From positions 14,911,934 to 14,975,933 of the forward strand of contig OZ022351.1 of assembly GCA_963989245.1 (NCBI GenBank): DNA of 64,000 nt. Direction: 5' to 3'. The stretch's first letter is position 1; the number at the start of each line of letters is the position of its first letter. The notes below the pieces were generated by a model. It had not been told where the DNA came from, ran no database searches, and worked only from the letters and a program-made list of their open reading frames with translations. The position numbers and the translations under genes were made by a program. Shown in pieces: positions 1-11,730 of this stretch. This DNA comes from Nansenia antarctica (taxonomy: Eukaryota; Chordata; Actinopteri; Argentiniformes; Microstomatidae).

Positions 1-523
1 TATGATCACTTTCAACCACCTAAAACTAAACGTATTTTAAGTCCATTGCTGTATCGAAGTGAATGTCTTACCCAGTTCATCCAGCAGAGGGCGATAAAAG
101 ACTGATGATTGGGTCTGCGTGGCCCTATCACCAGTGGAGAATATGTCCCTGTAAACCACATAAACGGGTTCATGATTAATCACACAGTATTTCAGTCAGA
201 CTTGGGGTTATTGCAACTCCATTATTTAGTGTGTCACTGTGTAAAATTTGATTGAGTGCAGAGGGACTTGAAGTGATTTGAATAAAATAAAGAGAAATGT
301 TTTGCAGCAACTCTAGCTCCTTCATGATGCAGTCCCAGCTCATTGATTTATTTGCAAAGATATTTCAGACTGGCAATGTGGTTAGCATTCACAGTAGGCA
401 TGAATATCATTCTAGACTGAAGTAGGCCTACGTCCCTCATGAGTCACCTCTAACTACATTCATGTAAGACGTTTTCTGCTCTCTGTCATTGACTGGTAGT
501 CACTGTAGCAGACTCTGAATGTG

Positions 524-600
524 ATAATAATAATAATAATAATAACTTTGTGTATAATAATAACTATTTGTATAGCACTTTTCCTGCAAACGTTGCATCA
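524..600 (-). repeat. (ATA)n tract with fish retroposon 3'-tail module
   Basis: (ATA)n at 524-546 is followed by ACTATTTGTATAGCACTTTT, similar to the tail module at 11170. It probably marks the 3' end of a retroposon on the minus strand. Confidence 0.4.
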
Positions 601-1196
601 TGTCATGTCAAATCTTGTCTCCTTGTTGTCATCACCAGTCCCAGAGCTGTACCCATGCAGTAGGCAATGCAGTAGGCCACCTACCAGCCTGGGAGAACCC
701 AATATGCCAGGGGATGTTTATGGATTTTTTAATTTTTCTTTTACTTTTTTACTTACTTACTTTTTTACTTTTTATTGAACAAAAAAACTGCACAAATGCA
801 ACACATTACATCACTTGGCAGCACATCAGAATCGACATATACCAAAGACTATACAGATACATAAAATACTGGACTTTTATATTGGACTGGATTCTTTGAA
901 ATGGCTTGGAAAGGTCAAATACATATGCGTGCTCCCCATCATTTGAAATGTTTCAACGGCGAGAAATGTCCCCATGTTTTAAAAGCCACCGGTTATGGAA
1001 ACACACCGCCGAGACATTTCGCCAAGTAGTAAATCTCTCACGGTGTCTTTTCTGTTTTGCTGCCCTCAGGACTTTCTATTGAAGATGGTCTCAGAAGCAT
1101 AGTTTTCTGTTGCCAGACCGGTTTGTTAACCTCACTTTCATCTCTCATCTGTATCCCAATTCATCACTCCCATCTCTGTTCCATTGTTTTATTTGA

Positions 1197-1197
<1 letters not shown>

Positions 1198-1233
<36 letters not shown>
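1198..1233. repeat. (CA)n microsatellite
   Basis: Eighteen uninterrupted CA units. Confidence 0.97.
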
Positions 1234-1236
<3 letters not shown>

Positions 1237-2256
1237 CGTGGGTGTTTGTTAGGTATCTGCCTAGTCTGAAATGGAGCATCGCACCAGCCCCACCAAGCCT
1301 TCCTCCTCCCCAACAGCCCTGAAAGCTTTCAGATGTTCAACACTGGTGCTCTGTGGACTGTGTTGGAGCAGGGTTGAGGGCGGGAAGTTTCGTGTAATCA
1401 TAAAAGAACAATATACACAGCAGCCTGTCAGCTGGCTTCGCTCTGCTCGACGTAGATCTGACACTGTTACATTCATCCACCGGCGCTGGGCGGGGCCTTG
1501 TTTCAACGTTACACAATCCTTCACAAGAGCCTCTGACAGCACTCTTTCAATTGGGCCAAATGAACAGATGCTGCATATAAGATGTCTTCCATGTCTCATT
1601 GTTTTTGTGTGTAAGTGTTGTGCCACATAGTAAGATGTAGAGGATGATGCAAAGCTCTGTTCTGTTTCAGTGTCTCTTCAAAGCTTGTCCCAGTGGCCTC
1701 TGAGGGGCTTGATGTGTGACACATGATGCCCCCCACACTCCACAGCCACTCACTGTAAGATAGTCCAACCTCTCTCTCTTCTTCATGTACCATATTGTGC
1801 CCAAATAGTCTATTGTAGCCAGGTTGTCTCAGACAGTTGCAGGTAGCATCGCAAGTCTGACTATTGCAAGACTGACTTCCTGTGCAGGCCTCTCGCATGT
1901 GACTGACTTGTTGTAGATCAGAAGTATGTCCTAGCTTCACATTGAGTATCTGAGTGAATTATACATCAGACCATCTATCTCTAAGCCCACGCCCCCTTTG
2001 AAAACATGGACAAACAAACAACGCTTCACTGACTGTGACTGACTGACCGACCGTGACTGAATGACTTACAATGGTGGGAGTTGGCACATTTCTGATTTCT
2101 GATTTACCACAGCAAGTAATAGACGTAGATGTTAGATGTAATAGATGTTTTTTTTAAAGATGACAAGAATATTTCGTCTAGAACTTTTCACCATCAGATA
2201 TTTACATTACACTTACATTTGTGGACTCAGCAGTGAACTCACCTCTCCATTCTGAG

Positions 2257-2373
2257 TAAGTCAAGATGATCTAGTTAAGCTTGGACTACTGATAGTGGGA
2301 TAACTCTTGTAGGAAGTAAACAAGAGTTATCCCACTATCAGTAGTCCAAGCTTAACTAGATAATCTTTACTTA
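2257..2373. repeat. Near-perfect hairpin, 54-bp arms, 9-nt loop
   Basis: Arms 2257-2310 and 2320-2373 are reverse complements at 52 of 54 positions, with a 9-nt loop (AGGAAGTAA). The arms contain GTTAAGCTTGGACTACTGAT. A diverged third copy of the inner arm sequence lies at about 3008-3040, on the far side of the adjoining LINE fragment. Confidence 0.85.
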
Positions 2374-2375
2374 GA

Positions 2376-3006
2376 TAGATATACTTTATTTGTCATTGCT
2401 ACAGTACAGGTACCAAACAACGAAATTTAGGAGGGGAGGCTCCCCTGGTGTTTAGGAAAGGAAAAAGAAACACATTTTGGAAAAAGCATAGATGCATAAA
2501 ATCACAAGAAGGTAAGGAGCTGGTTTACATCAATAGAGGCTATGTACACAATCCACTGTACTATACTGCACAGATAGTCAACTAGGGTTGTCATATTTCA
2601 CAAGAAAGTATTTTTTCACATTATTTTAAAGTGTCACAGTTTGCAGGCTTGAAAATGTACATGTTTGTGCCTCAGCACTAGCTGCCATACAATCCGTCCG
2701 GACTGTCCTGGGCCCAGAACTTAGGCCTTTTCTGTGGTAGAAGCTGTCCTTCAGTCTGTTCGTCTTAGCGGCCGGGGTCCTGTACCTCCTGTTCGAGGGC
2801 AGCTTGACAAAGTGTTCGTGCCCAGGGTGGGTCGGGTCCTTGGAGATCTTGGAGGCCCTCCTGACACAGCGTGTTTTGTACAGCTCCTCCAGAGAGGGGA
2901 GGGGGGCGCCGGTGATCTTCTGTGCTGTTCTCACGACTCTCTGTAGATCGCTTCTCTCCGCTGCCGTGCAGCTGTGGAACCAGTTGGAGATGCCGAAGGT
3001 GAGGAT
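2376..3006 (-). mobile_element. L2/CR1-type LINE, 3' end fragment (copy A)
   Basis: This matches the 3' part of the two longer LINE copies at 6.3 and 29.6 kb. On the minus strand it encodes the end of the reverse-transcriptase protein, including RTAQKITGAPLPSLEELY and ASKISKDPTHPGHEHF, then frameshifts, followed by the shared 3' UTR. Its UTR end (CTTTATTTGTCATTGCTACA read on plus) directly abuts the hairpin. It is 5'-truncated at about 3006 and cannot be autonomous. Confidence 0.85.
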
Positions 3007-3007
3007 A

Positions 3008-3042
3008 CTTACTACTGATAGTGTGATAGCTCTCTTGTTTTA
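3008..3042. repeat. Diverged terminal-repeat copy flanking LINE copy A
   Basis: The segment TACTACTGATAGTGTGATAG plus CTCTCTTGTTTT matches the hairpin arm with a few differences. With arm 2320-2373 it forms an inverted pair enclosing the LINE fragment. Confidence 0.6.
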
Positions 3043-3165
3043 AAAACAAAGGCTTAAGGTGATAGAAGAAGGTTTTTCCTTCTATCAATGGCCCCGGGCC
3101 TGAGCTGGATTACTCTTCCTGCTACGACTGGTGGATTGATGATTAGCTTAGTATTCAAATGTATT

Positions 3166-3207
3166 AATTGTAAGTCGCTTTGGAATAAGGCGTCTGCTAA
3201 ATGCCAA
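3166..3207 (+). repeat. SINE/LINE 3'-tail fragment
   Basis: The sequence TTGTAAGTCGCTTTGGAATA then GGCGTCTGCTAAATGCCAA matches the common fish SINE tail shared with the SINE at 44.8 kb. The upstream tRNA-like head was not recognised. A small hairpin (TGATAGAAG...CTTCTATCA) lies just upstream at 3060-3087. Confidence 0.6.
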
Positions 3208-3952
3208 CATTTTTTATATATTAGCAAGTTGTTTGTCCGAGTTTTCTGCCTGTAGTGACTTTTGCTGTGATATGATTGGACAATTTCTATTTTGAGGCAT
3301 GGCTTAGCGATAGGTTTGTTTTGTTTTCCATACCATTACATGGTTCATTCATAGAGAACTGTATGCAGGATGTATGGTACACAGGGGTCAGTATAGACTG
3401 TCTCTATCACTGAGTACACAGGAAGCACCAACCTGACGTCACCTACAATGCTGGCAGGTGTGTGTTTGTGATTAATTATTAGATTATGCAAAGTATAATT
3501 AAAATATCAGTCAATATTTAGCCTCCCATATGCCACAGGCGTACTGGAGCCCTCATTTGTCTGAATACTCTAATAGACCCAAACTGGAGGGGGAGAGGCA
3601 CTTTGGCAGGTATCTCCCTAATGCTCTTAACCATCTGTCGTTGCTTAGCCCTTTTCCTCTGGAACATAATGTTTATGATAACAGAGTTAATTCAACACGC
3701 AGGCTTAGGTGTGAAGTGGCACAGTTGAGGTTTAGCACCTTTTATTTCACAATATTTGCATTTGGCTCGATGCCTTCCGACACTCTACACCTCCCCTCCT
3801 CTCTCTGATACCCATAGAAGACGACAAGTACTGAACAATCGCAGCTGTAATAAGGCTTAGGATGTATTCTTCTATACTGTGTTTCGCTTTTGTTGGAGGT
3901 TCTATTTCTATGTTCGGTTTATCACATAGCTCAGTGCATGCTGCTGCTTTCC

Positions 3953-3954
<2 letters not shown>

Positions 3955-3991
<37 letters not shown>

Positions 3992-4003
3992 CACACACAC
4001 ACA

Positions 4004-4042
<39 letters not shown>

Positions 4043-4046
4043 CACA

Positions 4047-4096
<50 letters not shown>

Positions 4097-4131
4097 CGCA
4101 TACACACACACACAAACACACACACTCACAT

Positions 4132-4163
<32 letters not shown>

Positions 4164-4192
4164 ACACGCACACGCACACGCACGCACACACG
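3955..4192. repeat. (CA)n compound microsatellite, about 240 bp
   Basis: CA repeats interrupted by single CG, TA, AA and CT steps. Both strands give apparent His/Thr- or Cys/Val-rich frames, which are artefacts. Confidence 0.97.
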
Positions 4193-4614
4193 TTCTGTGT
4201 CTTCTCCACGTTCCCTCTCTTCCCGGTTGGAAAAAGCTCTGAGCAGGCGTTTCCTGGTCAAAGACTCAGAGAGCCACATCAAAGACCCAAGAGCTGAAAT
4301 GATTTATGGGAAATAAAATGTTGGAAAAGGACTTTTTTTCTCCTGCCCTTGGTCCTTGGTGGTGAGCTGTGCTTATTAACCCAGATTTAGGCGCTATCCT
4401 GGAGGAGCCTATAAAATATGACTGGATTTATGTTGCGTGGGCCGGTACAGTAGCTGTCTGCATAGCTCCCCTCTGCAACTAAGCAGACCACTTTGTTTCC
4501 AGTTCAGCCTTGGCCATTTGTTTTCCTTTTAGAGGTGTTAAATATGGCAGGAACACATTGTCACCTCAGGTCAGTCAATTTAGATGCAACACTAAAAAGG
4601 AGACCCCACACAAA

Positions 4615-4700
4615 CCTCATGGCTCAGTTGGGTAGGGCACGGCGCTAGCAATGCTACGGTTCTGGATTCGGACTCCCTCAGAAATGTGGATGAACATGTA
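4615..4700 (+). mobile_element. tRNA-derived SINE head fragment (HpaI/SmaI-like)
   Basis: The segment has an A-box-like ATGGCTCAGTTGGGTAGGGC, then GGCGCTAGCAATGCTACGGT, then a B-box-like TTCTGGATTCGGACTCC. This is the order of the salmonid-type tRNA-derived SINE head. The 3' tail is missing. Family name is from memory. Confidence 0.6.
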
Positions 4701-6213
4701 GCTTTCAGACTTGAGGAGTGTGGGTCAAACTCTCTCACGGGTTTTACTATGAACGATTATCATTTCTCCTCACTGGCTTCACGTTGACAACTCTTGTATG
4801 GAAATATCAGCCGATCATGACCCAATCAGCAGCATCGAAAAGATCCCCTGAACAGTCACGACCCAAACAGCAGCATCTAAAAGATCTCTTTAAAAAAAAA
4901 AATCTGCCCTGCAAAGCCCTTCACTGCCAGCTCCAGCTCTCCAGAGCACAGGTGGTGTGTCTATGTGCATGCATAGTGTGTCTATGTGCTATGTGCTATA
5001 AAGTTGTAAATCCATTTCTTGGACCTCGGTCAAGAGCTTGCCCTCCCACTGCCACCTGGCATCATTAGAGGCCTGATTCTCTAATCAACACCAACAAACA
5101 GACTCCCTCCCTCTCTCCACCCTGCAGCCCAGCCCAGGGCTGATGGCCTGCTGCTGGGAAGTCTGACTGAGGTAGGGGCCCTCCCAGTGCCCAGCCAGGT
5201 GGGTGATGGGACCTGACAGGGGCTGCTCGTACACACCCAGCACACCGGGATCCGTCTGAGAGGAACTGCTAGAGCATTATATATAAGTATTTTCTTTCTT
5301 ATAGGATCTGCCAGTGTCGGATTTGTTTGAAGACACTGCGTCTGCGTTTAAAACTTCTGTCTGATTTTATGGGCGGCACACGTAAATGAACTTCTTGACA
5401 ATAGAATGTGTCGGTGTGTGTTTGCGGGAAGGGACAGGGGTCAGGTGTATAGTTGGAGAAGCACGGCGATCCAAAACAAAAACAAAGCTGTGTAACCAAG
5501 GGGAGAGAGTGACTCAGCCCCGGATCACTCCTCCTCTGCCTCTCTCTGAGCCCAGAGCACAGGGAAACAAAAACATTATCCTGACTTTAGATCCCTTAGG
5601 TTCGAGCCGCCACTGTTTATTTTTTAAAAACTCAGAATAGATGCCCATTATTCCATTCCATCGGCAGTGAAAACGCCATGAGAGCAAATGACTCAATATT
5701 TGCTTGTAAAAACACTGAGGGGAAAAAAAGACTCTTAACAGAGCATTTAACATGCTTGTTATGACAGAGTTTGCCCCCAAGTGACAGAAGCGCTCATTTT
5801 CTCCCCCAAAATCGCAAGCGAGACCACGGCGCGCTAACAGCTGCTCTCTGTCTGATGCCTAATTAGTCCCTAATACAGGAGGCTAATAAGGACTTACCTT
5901 CACCACTCTATAACTAATGGAATTAGCCAGAATTTGAGGAGTGGCACAATATTTGCCTTGCATTGTGATCACACTGAAAAACATGACCTACGCCTGTCCT
6001 ATCATCTCACTCCAACTTCATTAGGAGGGAGTCATACTTTCAATGTCAATATCGAAGCTGATATGACTCTGAAGAAACAATGTATATCTCCATTTACAAC
6101 TTTCTCACATCATTGTGGTCATCAGCTTGGCCCCCTCCTACAGTACGCTAGGGCCGTGGTACTAATGCAGGTACCTCTCTAGTGTGGGGCAGTAACTGTG
6201 TTCAGTCTAGCTA

Positions 6214-6256
6214 TGAGCGCGTTCGTAAAATACGCTCTGAGTGTGCCCAGGGTGCT
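6214..6256. repeat. Left inverted repeat flanking LINE copy B
   Basis: The segment GAGCGCGTTCGTAAAATACG then CTCTGAGTGTGCCCAGGGTG is reverse-complementary to 7672-7720, except for a short insertion in the right copy. It looks like the terminal region of a fish hAT-type element into which the LINE inserted. The DNA-element assignment is inference. Confidence 0.65.
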
Positions 6257-6297
6257 CTCTGACTGTTCCGAAATGTAACTGTTAAGTTCATTTCCAA

Positions 6298-7383
6298 ATG
6301 GTCAGATCCAACCTGGATCCATACCAGTTCGCCTACAGAGCCCACAGGTCCACAGAGGACGCCATCGCGACGACTCTCCATGCCACTCTATCCCACCTGG
6401 AGAGGGGAAACAGCTACGCGAGACTGCTCTTCGTGGACTTCAGCTCTGCCTTCAACACCATCCTTCCAGACAGGCTAGTGACCAAACTACTAGACCTGGG
6501 ACTATCACACTCTATATGTGCATGGATCAAGGACTTCCTGTCCGACCGCCCCCAGAGGGTGCGGGTGGGCTCCCACACCTCCACAGCCCTCAGACTCAGC
6601 ACTGGGTCCCCCCAGGGCTGCGTGCTAAGCCCCATCCTCTACAACCTCTACACCTACGACTTCACCCCCGTCCACCCCAGCAACTCCATCGTAAAGTTTG
6701 CAGACGACACCACCGTGGTGGGCTGCATCTCGGGGGGGGACGAGGCGGGGTACAGGGATGAGGTAGAGCAGCTGAGCAAGCTGTGCAAGGTTAACAACCT
6801 GCTGCTGAACAAGTCAAAGACCCAGGAAATCATCGTGGACTTCAGGAGGAAAAAATCTGAGATCCAGCCCCTGCTCATCGACGGAGAGAGCGTGGAGAGA
6901 GTCTCAACCCTCCGATTCCTGTGGGTGCACATACAGGATGACCTGTCCTGGAAGAACAACACAGCAGCCACCATCAAGAAGGCACAACAGCGGCTCTACT
7001 TCCTGAGAGTCCTCAGGAAGGAACACAACAAGCAGGAGATAATGGTGGCCTTCTACCGCGGCGCAGTGGAGAGCATCCTCACCTACGGCATCTGCAACTG
7101 GTTCTCCAGCTGCACAACCGCGGAGAGAAATGCGCTACAGAGAGTCGTGAGAACAGCCCAGAAGATCACCGGCGCCCCCCTCCCCTCTCTGGAAGAGCTG
7201 TACAACACACGCTGTCTCAGGAAGGCCTCCAAGATCTCCAGAGACCCAACCCACCCTGGGTACGAACACTTTGCCCGGCTGCCCTCGAAAAGGCGGTACA
7301 GGACCATGGCCGCAAGGACAAACAGACTGAAGCTCAGCTTCTACCCCAGGGCCATCCAGGCTCTGAACACAGCAAAGACCTAG
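6298..7383 (+). pseudogene. LINE reverse transcriptase, open frame without N-terminus
   Basis: The frame is 361 codons long without an internal stop. It would copy RNA into DNA at a nicked target. Motifs visible: VDFSSAFN (residues 46-53, first catalytic Asp), PQGCVLSP (105-112) and FADDTT (134-139, the catalytic Asp pair). The C-terminal region contains RTAQKITGAPLPSLEELY and DPTHPGYEHF, typical of fish L2-type elements. The methionine at 6298 is only where the truncation leaves an ATG. The endonuclease and N-terminal RT region are missing, so the product is probably non-functional even though the frame is intact. The intact frame suggests a fairly recent insertion. Confidence 0.85.
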
Positions 7384-7640
7384 GTTCTGGGCCCTGGACA
7401 GTCTGGACGGATTGATGGCAGCTGCTGGATTGAAAAAATCAGGTGTAGTGCTGAGGCACAAATGTGTACATTTCAAGCCTGCAAACTGCAACACTTTAAA
7501 TGAATGTGCAATAACACTATGTGCAATATGACAACCCTAGTCGTCTTATCTGTACAGTATAGTATAGTGGATAGTGTACATAGCCTTTATTTATGTAAAA
7601 CAGCTCCTTTCCCTGTACTATAGCATTGACAATAAAGACC

Positions 7641-7670
7641 ATTCATTCATTCATTCATTCATTCATTCAT
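7641..7670. repeat. (ATTC)n LINE tail
   Basis: About 7.5 units of ATTC directly follow the 3' UTR of LINE copy B. Confidence 0.95.
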
Positions 7671-7671
7671 A

Positions 7672-7720
7672 AGCACCTTGGGTACACTCCGGCGCGCTCA
7701 GAGCATATTTACGAACGCAC
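7672..7720. repeat. Right inverted repeat flanking LINE copy B
   Basis: The sequence AGCACCTTGGGTACACT then CTCAGAGCATATTTACGAAC pairs with 6214-6256, with an extra CCGGCGCG-type block near 7690. It follows the LINE (ATTC)n tail directly. Confidence 0.65.
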
Positions 7721-8195
7721 TATGTTGTTTTGTACCTGGACTGTTCTGTCCCCTGTTCACTCCCCTGTGTGCTGTCACAGCCTCTCAGCTCTACCGGCCT
7801 GATAGCGCAGTGATTTACCCTCCACACCACAGGCCAGAGAGTATAAATATGTATAACTGCTGTAAACTCCTACCATCCATAACAATTATTTTAGTACCTA
7901 TTGTTGTTAAATCGGTGCCCTCCCACAATAGCGTTCGAGTTTCTGTGTAAACCAAAACCAGGTGATGTTCCGTGTTCTCTTTCAGATTTTTTTTTCGGAG
8001 TGCAGGAAATGAAAACCATGATGGGGAAAGACAAAAAAGCAGTGGATTATCAGATACTCATTCAGATGGTCTGAGGTTTCTACCTGTGTGCCGTCAGGCT
8101 GACAGGTAGGGATTGCTATTGGCCCTAGTGGCCCTTTTGTGTGATGGTCCACCTCCTTTACCTGTTCCTTCAATATACACCCTCAGCATGGAGCC

Positions 8196-8228
<33 letters not shown>
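8196..8228. repeat. (AAT)n microsatellite
   Basis: Eleven AAT units in non-coding DNA. Confidence 0.95.
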
Positions 8229-8229
<1 letters not shown>

Positions 8230-9232
8230 GAATAATAACAGAATTGTATTACTGACATTATTCAGACTTTCTCTCTATGTACACAGATCTATTTGAAAAC
8301 AAAGTTGAATTATACTTACTTTTTTATCAACGGGTATGACAGTCGTATATTTTTCCCGGTCGGGACCCATAAGCATCACTGGTAGTACATGGTTATAAGA
8401 TTACAGTCGTCGCCCTAACAGTAGTATTGAAATGACACTGATTTCTATTATTGTGTAATTTGTGTCATACTCAAAGAAGAGAACACAGAAGCAGGGAAGG
8501 TGTGAGGGAACCTGACGTGAGAGCAGAAGGGGTCGAGGCTTGTGTACCTGTACAGTGTTCAATCTGCAGCCAGACTGGGCCGGTCTGAATACAGACATCC
8601 ACAGCATCCTGTCTGACAGGAAGGTGTCATTCACAAATCCCCATGGCATTTAATGGGGCTTCTGGACAAAACGAACGTACAGCCTGGTAATGTGATGGAC
8701 ATTTTTTCAGTAATTCTTTTACCAAAATCATTACATTATGTGCATCCATATATTTGTTTCAGGTTCTTCAGCCTGGTGTATCAGGGAGAATGAATCATGT
8801 TTTACACGTTCTATGTCATGCATGGCCCTGGGGAATGCTCTCAGGTGACATATGTCATGTCTAAGTTGTCTTCCAGTTATGTATTTGAAGAGATCTAGTG
8901 AGGGGAATACATTTCCACCTAATCCTTCCACCTCAATCCTTAGACAAACTGTGTGGTGAAAAAATGTCAGGAAAAAATTCCTCCTACCTCCTGAAAAGCA
9001 ATAGCTCTAGAAAAAGCATACCTCGATGAACATAAAGCATCATTTCAGTTGTCACAGACAACATTGCAAACTTTATCAGTATTTTCAGTCCGGTTTTTTC
9101 GGGAGGTCAGAACAGGCCAAGGGAATGGAATAACCATTAAAACAAACAATGATTCAGTTTTCTCTGGCAGGAGAGGGTGCCAAGTCTTTCGTAAAAAGAA
9201 AAGGAGGAGAGAAAACAAACATTGCAGCTTTT

Positions 9233-9270
9233 TTTGGGGGGGGGGGGGGTGGGGGGAGGGGGGGGAGAGG
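9233..9270. repeat. G-rich tract
   Basis: Runs of 14, 6 and 9 guanines separated by single T or A. The plus strand could form a G-quadruplex. Confidence 0.85.
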
Positions 9271-9452
9271 CCCTCAGGTGCAGTAGTAAGAGTTTGAGAG
9301 CCATTTCTCCTGCCAGCACTCCGGTGTGTCATCTCTATTTAGGCACACCTTAAAGAGAGCGGCCTCCTTCCAAAGCCCTACCTCGTAAGGGGTCTCCAGT
9401 GAGCTCGCCCCTAGCTACAGGCTAACCTCTGCCAAAGAAAGCTCCCTCCCGC

Positions 9453-9573
<121 letters not shown>

Positions 9574-10325
9574 GTCAAACAGTATAATGATGATACATGT
9601 CATGCTTTCACTGTGACCAGCGATTACCTTCGATGGCGATGTCACAATGGAACAGTCCAGGTGTCATCACATTACTCTGACACGTCTCCTCACCCTTCCT
9701 CACATACTAGGCGGTGTGGCAGCGCTGACACCTTGGGGGAAGGTAGAGTGGGTTGTTGGCCTTTTTGAAGGCGTGTGAGCCACCCTACTGATGGCGCTGG
9801 TCCTGAGGCTAGCCGGTTGTCTGTTGTCATCCTCCTCCTCTGGAAAGCGTATCCAAGATGGCAGCTTCACTGTCGAGGGGGGGGGGGGGGAGTTGGCGGT
9901 GTCTGTAGGTTGCGTGAGAGAGGAACGTGTAGCTTTTTCACTCGTGAGGGGGGGGGTTTCATCCAGGGAAGAGACAGGAAGAGAAAATAGCTAGGATTCA
10001 CTTTCATCTTGACAAGAATCTGCAAGCCAGCAGCATCCATTTGAAAACACCAGACACGGCAGAATTCTGTTGACTTCTCATTTAGCCTCCGTCGGTGTGG
10101 GCTACCCGGGTTCACAGCAGAACGCTCATCTCTCATATTCTCTGTGAGGCTCTCGTCGTATTTGATTGTACTGCTCTGCCATCCCAGCGTGCTCTTGGAG
10201 AGCAGGTCACTCTGACTGTGAGAGAGTGTGTTTACCAAAGCCTGGAGGGCTCAGGCCCAATTCTTCCCGTGGTGCGCAGAGACAGGCCAACACTCATTCT
10301 CCTCCACTGAGTGTAGAGATTAACA

Positions 10326-10337
10326 GTGTGTGTGTGT

Positions 10338-10382
<45 letters not shown>
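10326..10382. repeat. (GT)n microsatellite
   Basis: GT units with one TA interruption. Confidence 0.97.
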
Positions 10383-10383
<1 letters not shown>

Positions 10384-10967
10384 CCAGAGAGAAGACAACC
10401 TTAAAGAGCTCCACCGTTACCTTTTCCATGATTAAACCCATACATTTATTTATTGATCGCTCTGTTTTTTTACCAATTATTTCCAAAGTGTCTTATAAAA
10501 CAGCACCTGTGTCTCACACAAACAAAAGAGACAGATGAGCGTGTTATGAGAGGAGGAGAACACTCCCTCTTCGGTGTGGAGATGGGAGACATCACATCTC
10601 ACCTTGGAGAGGATAAGAGCCTGGCTGTTTCAGATCTGTTCCACTGTTATTAGAACCGGGTGTTCAGGCTAGGCTGTAAGACTGGGTTCTCGGACCAAAA
10701 TCTCAGAGGACTGTAGCGTGAGTTTGCACGATCCTGCCAGAACCCCACAGTTGCTGTATATTTTTATGATGATGTGTTCAGTGTGTGTTGTAGTTCCGAT
10801 AGAAGAAATACATTGGTATTCTCCTTCTAGCACCTCCGTGCGTCTCCATCTGTCAGTCTGTGTGCTCCACTCTGAGCAGCGTGAACGTTTGTGTTTGCTT
10901 CTAAATGTCAGGCCCTCCCAGACCATCCACCTGAGTACATAGTGGCATACAGCCTCTCGCATGTTAA

Positions 10968-11225
10968 AGAATCAGAATCAGAATCAGGATTCTTTTTATT
11001 GTCAAGTATTTGCACACTGAATTTGTGAGGCGGGTGCATAGGACATAAAAAACAACAATATATAAGCTAAAAATAATTTAGAAGACAATGACAAAAAGTA
11101 GTAAGAGTAATTAGGTAGGCTATAAATTAGAATAGATATAAAACTACTACTAATAATAATACATTAGACTTATATAGCGCTTTTCTAGACACTCAAAGAC
11201 GCTTTACAAACTGAAAAGATTGAGT
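10968..11225 (-). repeat. LINE/SINE 3'-end fragments with short tandem tail
   Basis: AGAATCAGAATCAGGATTC at 10970 followed by TTTTTATTGTCAAGTATTTG resembles the 3' end of a fish LINE read backwards. Further on, TTATATAGCGCTTTTCTAGA then CACTCAAAGACGCTTTACA (about 11170-11208) is a common fish 3'-tail module, preceded by an (AAT)n stretch. No coding remnant is present. Confidence 0.5.
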
Positions 11226-11227
11226 AG

Positions 11228-11228
<1 letters not shown>

Positions 11229-11255
<27 letters not shown>
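11229..11255. repeat. Poly(A) run
   Basis: Twenty-seven adenines follow the retroposon tail module at 11170-11208. It may be part of the same insertion. Confidence 0.9.
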
Positions 11256-11258
<3 letters not shown>

Positions 11259-11423
11259 GAAAGTATAGGGGTCTAATTCCTTTGTAGATTACAAAATCTA
11301 AATCTCAGTGTCTTTGTAGGACAATCTACTCTGTATACTGCAAGTATATCTAGATTTCGTGCGGAGAAGCGGACTGAACTAATCTAATACTAAACTAATC
11401 TAAATTACGCTGTTAGTGCATTG

Positions 11424-11439
11424 TATGTGTGCGTGTGTG

Positions 11440-11482
<43 letters not shown>

Positions 11483-11504
11483 ACGGTGGGGGGGGGGGGG
11501 GGGG
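11424..11504. repeat. (GT)n followed by 17-G run
   Basis: GT repeat to 11480, then a run of 17 guanines at 11488-11504. Confidence 0.95.
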
Positions 11505-11730
11505 ACCACTCAGTCATTAACAGGTATAGGTGAATAAGGTTTCAATGGGAACAAACCTTACTGTGACATCACTTTTTTCCTCATTCGTGAAAAGTTGACC
11601 TCTTCAGTTTGTCGGTGAACAGAGTTCTCTGCAATGCCACAAGGAGTGTGTCCACGCTGCCATCACATGACCTGACATGACATGCTGTGGTGAGTCACGG
11701 AGTACTGCATAGAATGTCCAGTAACCTCTT

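Larger units (their letters stand above)
1..2256. other. Non-coding, no gene recognised
   Basis: Apart from the repeats listed at 524 and 1198, no exon or RNA gene is recognisable. Open frames of about 120 codons on both strands at 1261-1630 lack any family similarity I can see. Confidence 0.5.
3208..6213. other. Non-coding, no gene recognised
   Basis: Contains the long CA tract and a SINE fragment. Nothing else is recognised. Confidence 0.5.
6290..7670 (+). mobile_element. L2/CR1-type LINE, 5'-truncated (copy B)
   Basis: This non-LTR retrotransposon fragment contains most of the reverse transcriptase, a 3' UTR and an (ATTC)n tail at 7641-7670. The 3' UTR shares blocks with copies A and C, such as AATAAAGACC next to the tail. 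There is no endonuclease domain, so it is 5'-truncated, as is usual for target-primed insertions. It lies between inverted repeats at 6214-6256 and 7672-7720. L2-clade placement is by recalled protein similarity. A Rex1-like assignment is the alternative. Confidence 0.87.

Noticed and set aside
1261..1630. About 120-codon open frames on both strands
   Set aside because: No recognisable family, no splice or start context, and open on both strands, as expected by chance in GC-balanced DNA.
3747..4297. Several 60-150 codon open frames rich in His/Thr or Cys/Val
   Set aside because: They are translations of the (CA)n tract, open only because CA/GT repeats lack stops. The same applies to frames over the other CA, GT, GA and CT tracts.
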